Source: Roseovarius sp. ZX-A-9
Lineage (GTDB): Bacteria; Pseudomonadota; Alphaproteobacteria; Rhodobacterales; Rhodobacteraceae
Assembly (NCBI RefSeq): GCF_028369135.1
Contig: NZ_JAPWHW010000002.1
Coordinates: 62,001 to 126,000 of the forward strand
Reading direction: 5' to 3'
Length of the DNA: 64,000 nucleotides
The notes beneath the pieces were generated by a model. That model saw only the letters and a program-made list of their open reading frames with translations, was not told the DNA's origin and searched no databases. Below, one piece after another: positions 63,933 to 64,000 of the stretch. Position numbers and translations under genes: made by a program. The first letter of the stretch is position 1. Every line of letters begins with the position of its first letter.

Positions 63933-64000
63933 GCTGGCCGGGCGTTTTGAACAGTTGAGCCTAAGCGAAGTACAAGGCTCCCCGGTTCAGCGGTTTTCCC

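Noticed and set aside
1..64000. CRISPR arrays, tRNA or rRNA genes
   Set aside because: No regularly spaced repeats, tRNA cloverleaf or rRNA-like stretch was recognised by reading the sequence; a dedicated scan was not possible.

Overview
The window looks like a chromosomal segment of a Rhodobacterales (Roseobacter-group) alphaproteobacterium. It has high GC, many ATGA/GTGA gene overlaps, an Aap-type amino-acid transporter, TRAP transporters, and a clade I nosRZDFYLX cluster. It also carries the Rhodobacterales-type formate dehydrogenase locus with its DUF3305/DUF3306/TorD/Tat-target accessory genes. No rRNA, tRNA or CRISPR array was seen.

Layout: (1) 1-2055, aapQ (cut by the left edge) and aapJ. 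(2) 2412-3293, a serB-like phosphatase. (3) 3329-15727, a hydantoin/N-carbamoyl-amino-acid utilisation island. On the minus strand it has a LysR regulator, a polyamine-type ABC transporter (ATPase, binding protein, two permeases), an amidohydrolase, a DUF1028 protein, an FAD amine/amino-acid oxidase, a D-hydantoinase and a hydantoin racemase. Divergent from these are an N-carbamoyl-D-amino acid hydrolase and a second DUF1028 protein. (4) 15774-29733, a six-gene divergent locus of proteases and NTPases, the most unusual part of the window. One arm holds an M28-type peptidase, a histidine phosphatase and a large HExxH metallopeptidase. The other arm holds a subtilase-trypsin double protease, a trypsin-ATPase and a STAND-type NTPase. 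(5) 29761-33621, a TRAP transporter with an enlarged DctQ. (6) 34015-45755, the respiratory formate dehydrogenase locus, with accessory genes on both strands. (7) 45966-55923, a cytochrome c and the nitrous-oxide reductase cluster, transcribed leftward from an FNR/NNR-type box at 55959-55972. (8) 56531-60324, an MDR oxidoreductase, an HxlR regulator with palindromic sites, a truncated haemoglobin, a GST and a nitronate monooxygenase remnant. (9) 60383-63874, an EmrAB-type efflux pair with a divergent TetR regulator and a repeated putative operator.

How the genes fit together: the hydantoin island can import a cyclic ureide or carbamoyl compound, racemise it, open the ring, remove the carbamoyl group and oxidise the amine or amino acid. 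Formate dehydrogenase feeds electrons to the quinone pool, while the Nos cluster and cytochrome c form an anaerobic or microaerobic electron sink.

The 15.8-29.7 kb locus has no recognisable signal peptides on its proteases. It pairs them with a STAND NTPase and a second ATPase fused to a trypsin domain. This architecture resembles NTPase-gated proteolytic conflict or defence systems, but that function is an inference.
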